Of a DNA stretch of 64,000 nt, positions 61,301 through 64,000 are shown piece by piece (positions within the stretch are counted from its first letter, which is position 1; every line of letters starts with the position of its first letter). The position numbers were made by a program, and so were the translations under genes. The DNA comes from Pelodera strongyloides (lineage: Eukaryota > Nematoda > Chromadorea > Rhabditida > Rhabditidae). Location of the stretch: assembly GCA_036852015.1 (NCBI GenBank), contig JAANDG010000283.1, positions 1-64,000 of the forward strand. Reading direction: 5' to 3'. Below the pieces are notes generated by a model that did no database searches, was not told the origin of the DNA, and saw only the letters and a program-made list of their open reading frames with translations.

Positions 61301-63987
61301 CGCTGAATGATTTTTTGAGGTGTTTCGGCCCTGCGAAACTGGAGATAAATACACTATTACTTGTCAGATTGATTTTTGATTCAAATGCACCAGTCGCATC
61401 AGAATTCCATGCTGCTTCGAGTTACAAAGAAATAAAATGTCGGAAACATATAGAAAAAAAGTTATGTGGATTTGAAGATTGCATTTTTTCTAGGGTTACA
61501 AGAAAATATGAGCCGAATTAGAGTCAAATTCAAATTAGCATAAGGACATAGAAGCAAAAAAAATGAGTGACAGGTAAAAACCGAAGTTTACCCCTATTTT
61601 TGACTGGTTCACTTTCGGCCATTTATGGACGTAGGTTCCTACTGTTTCGTACTCTTTTTCATTCGTTCTCACTTTTACTTTTTCAACAAAATGTGCACTA
61701 AAAACTGGTCTCCAATCCCTAGCGTTTTCTAGAAAGCTAATCATGATTTAGCATGTACTATATGCTAATTTTGTCTCAAAAAAGTCTATGACACAAAACA
61801 CAATCCTTCAGCTTGTGGTCGAGGAGTCCCACGAATAGATGGGCAACGAGAAGCTCCACGCCAATTTGGAGCAGATGGAACACTTGAAGCTCAGGTGGGT
61901 CAATTAGTCTATGACAAATAAAAATCAGCCGAGAATCGCAAATTAGCGGGACTAGCGTTTTTGAACAGTTACTGCAGTGGGGGGGGGGGCGTAAAACAAA
62001 TATTATTGATATGATTTTTAGCATGCAAGGGTCTACGTTCGAGTGGTTTCTTTCCGTTCAGTACGCGAGTACCGCAGTGCGTGAGTACCGCAGTGCGCGA
62101 GTACCGCAATGCGTGAGTACCGCAGTGCGCGAGTACCGCATTGCGCGAGTACCGCATTGCGTGAGTACCGCAGTGCGTGAGTACCGCAGTGCGCGAGTAC
62201 CGCAGTGCGCGAGTACCGCAGTGCGCGAGTACCGCAGTGCGCGAGTACCGCAGTGCGCGAGTACCGCAGTGCGCGAGTACCGTAGTCGTAGTGCGCGAGT
62301 GTTGATAACGTGAACAGTAGTTAAGTTGAGGAAAGGTAGCTAAACCATGCTTGAAAAATACACAGGCTGGCTGGTTGTCTGAGATATACTTTTTCTTTAT
62401 TAACTACTCTGGAATTGCATATCTATGGAATGTCGGTGGAAATTATTTCCAATCAACTCTGGCGGCGGTGTATGTGTGTCCGATTTCGATTGGCCCTAAC
62501 TGCTTACGTATCCAATTGTATCTCATGTATCTTATTTTATGCTTCTTCATCCATCGATTGCATATGGCTACGCTACGAACGACTATAGGCACACGTCGTC
62601 GTTCGAACGGTATGTTGGATGATTGAATCATTTAACGTTTCAGAAAGTCTTCTGTCTATCACGCACTTTCGGTATTCTGATAATTAAAAAATAGATCATT
62701 AGCAAATTAGAAGTCGGTCCTAGGTTTTACTAATTTCTTCTACTTTAGATTTCGCTGTGTGGGGAGGAGTTGAAGTATGCAATGATTCGACATCAAATTA
62801 TTTTTGTCATGATTGTTGTTTGATTTTTCAAGTTTGTTGTATGACCCTTCCCTGACAAGAAAATAAAATGTGTGGGGGAGGGGGCGGGGGCGGGCGTGTG
62901 AAACTTAGAGGTTTTGTTGTTGGAGCCTCTGCAACCGTGTGGAGTTCGTATTTTTGTATTGGTCCGAGTGCCGTTGTTCGTATTTGGATGAGCTTATGCA
63001 CAAGCATTTGTGGGGGACACAAATTTGTGTTATCTAATTTGATTTGGTTGGACTGGGGTCTTCTTTTGGGGAACATATAAGTGTCTATCACTTGGATCAC
63101 AGGGTTATGCTCTTGTGGGTGTTGAAGCTATTGTCTATTGATGGGTGAATCAGTTTTTTGGGAAGATTACGTGATTTGGCGGTGTTGGTCGGGGGTATGA
63201 ACTTCTGTGTTGTGATAACTTCAGAAGCATTGCTTTACTATGTATTTGTGGAATGTGGTGTGATGAACAATTGCCCGCAGTTGAGATGATGACCAATGGT
63301 CTTAAAGCGAAATACCGGCCGGTTTTTCGAAACGTATCGAGTACACTAACGTTCTTATGCGTCCTATGCAAATGAGAATAATTTAGCTATTTCGCATAAA
63401 AATAGACCCCAATTGGGGTAAATACATAGGAATGCAGTTGTCCACGATGCGTTTCAAAAACCGACCTTCGGACTCGCACCCTATGTTCATAAAGGACTAC
63501 AGTACTCCCAACATCATCCATCCCTGAAATGAAATCCCTACCTGCTTGGCATTGGCCTCTCTCCGTATATCATCTGATGACTGCCACCCAAACTGCCCGA
63601 ATGCAGAGACGCAGATCCTCTCAGCGACGCTGCTTCTCTCTCCTCTGCCTCTTGGATACGATTCAAAGCACCGTATACCAGTTTGTTCGATTTGCGCTTA
63701 CGCTTTTCTTCCCTGAAAAAATATCGATTAGACCTGAAGGTCAAACAATTATAATGTATACTGTTCATAAGGTGTAGGATTGCTCTATAACTTCATTGCA
63801 TCAAATGCTGTAATACTTAAATTGCCCACCGATAACTTGGCATGTTTCCAAATTTTATACTCCGATTGCCCATGTCCGGAAGACTTTCATCCAGTTTCTC
63901 ATCGCAAGAAGTCGGAATCTCGACGACGGAGCGACGTCTATAGCAGAAGAGGAGGCAGACGAGCAGAAGGAGAAGGAACACGCCAAC
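58396..63987 (-). CDS. Single-pass membrane protein, transmembrane segment and cytoplasmic tail (last six exons)
   Basis: Exons seen: 63987-63830, 63712-63542, 60024-59941, 59409-59298, 59074-58907, 58548-58396; 281 residues plus stop, with all phases agreeing. Earlier exons lie beyond the window end. The first visible exon encodes a transmembrane helix (VGVFLLLLLVCLLFCY) and then a basic stop-transfer RRR. The tail is long, polar and Ser/Glu/Pro-rich, with EEKRKRKSNKLVYGALNRIQ, LEHIYAESAIGIGY, GGPLRLNNIEMILRQLQ and SESLPYPPVPYSDGE. The basic-flanked helix plus long tail fits an adhesion receptor or similar surface protein. Tyrosines in acidic or proline contexts (LEHIYAES, PPVPYSDGE) could be signalling sites. 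The family could not be named without the extracellular part. A 3.5 kb repeat-rich intron separates exons 63542 and 60024. Confidence 0.75.
58771..58889. mobile_element. Partial TTAA-type MITE beside an exon
   Basis: The right end CAAAAACCACGTGCCACACC with flanking TTTAA matches the family at 57585-57757; the left end is diverged but also next to TTAA. It stops 17 bases from the donor of the exon at 58907-59074. Confidence 0.65.
60585..60690. repeat. GCCGCTTGCACGCC tandem-like repeat
   Basis: TTGCCGCTTGCACRCC occurs four times with CATAAC/CGTAA spacers, related to CCGCATAACCGCACAG repeats at 60230-60300. It lies in the large intron of the membrane-protein gene. Confidence 0.7.
61045..61356. 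mobile_element. Palindromic MITE with TAGTGTATTTATCTCC ends
   Basis: TAGTGTATTTATCTCCAGTT at the left faces AACTGGAGATAAATACACTA at the right. The arms extend past 100 bp, including AAATTTGTCCCTGAT and CGCGGCTTTCACTTTCC. It lies within the 3.5 kb intron. Confidence 0.92.
62063..62300. repeat. 16 bp minisatellite (GAGTACCGCAGTGCGC), about 15 copies
   Basis: The unit repeats with variants GTGAG/GCGAG and CAATGC/CATTGC. Because 16 is not a multiple of three, the open plus-strand frame cycles through all frames with a 16-residue period; it is not a gene. It lies in the large intron. Confidence 0.95.
62874..62894 (+). other. Potential G-quadruplex
   Basis: Four G runs of 5, 5, 5 and 3 bases are separated by single A or C. 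The G-rich strand is the template strand of the surrounding minus-strand intron. Confidence 0.75.
63306..63466. mobile_element. TTAA MITE, AGCGAAATACC family, copy 3 (right end lost)
   Basis: It starts after TTAA with AGCGAAATACCGGCCGGTTT. The right arm GATGCGTTTCAAAAACCGACC breaks off without the terminal GGTATTTCGCT and TTAA. It lies in the large intron, 76 bases from the exon ending at 63542. Confidence 0.82.
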
Positions 63988-64000
63988 CTGAGAGAGAAGA

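Noticed and set aside
62011..62313. 100-codon frame with REYRSARVPQCASTAV periodicity
   Set aside because: It is produced by the 16 bp minisatellite, which cycles through all frames.

Overview
This is nuclear DNA of a nematode, most likely Caenorhabditis or a close relative. Introns have worm-type signals (GTAAGT/GTATGT donors, TTTCAG/TTTTAG acceptors). The window is AT-rich and full of short inverted-repeat transposons. Two genes can be identified by protein sequence: a cyclin Y (cyy-1) and, next to it on the same strand, a PITH-domain protein of the PITHD1 family. From memory both C. elegans counterparts lie on cosmid ZK353 (ZK353.1 and ZK353.9), so this looks like a conserved gene neighbourhood. 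No bacterial, viral, CRISPR or operator features were seen.

Layout. 1-8525: array of a ~172 bp satellite, split near its left edge by a 1.8 kb element with ~255 bp terminal inverted repeats; it degrades by ~9.1 kb. 9.6-37 kb: no intact conserved gene. The stretch is built from several independent sets of diverged tandem duplications (about 1.5 kb x5 at 9.7-16.2 kb, 0.3 kb x2 at 18.3-18.8 kb, 0.5-0.6 kb x3-4 at 22.4-24.2 kb, 0.65 kb x2 at 30-31.2 kb). Many repeated blocks still look like minus-strand exons with splice sites, which suggests fast-evolving or decaying tandem gene copies; a galectin-like gene start lies at 28.1-29.2 kb. 38-41 kb: dispersed repeats and a composite element holding two tRNA-like pol III heads.

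41.7-64 kb: the gene-rich part, all on the minus strand, in transcription order from the right: (1) the last six exons of a single-pass membrane protein entering from beyond the window end (58396-63987), (2) a 13-exon BTB-domain protein with a B-box-like cysteine/histidine cluster (50236-55743), (3) cyy-1 (11 exons, 346 aa), (4) the PITHD1-family gene (7 exons, 211 aa). Reading frames and intron phases were checked exon by exon and close to whole codons in all four. Introns and intergenic gaps carry at least four short inverted-repeat element families (TA-, TTAA- and probable 3 bp-target types), some within a few bases of splice sites.

Most unusual: one PITHD1 intron appears to end in AC instead of AG; a near-identical 260 bp element occurs twice 31 kb apart in opposite orientation; two copies of a 270 bp palindromic element sit head to tail separated by only TAA; and the satellite has an ~842 bp higher-order repeat with three inverted repeats in each monomer.
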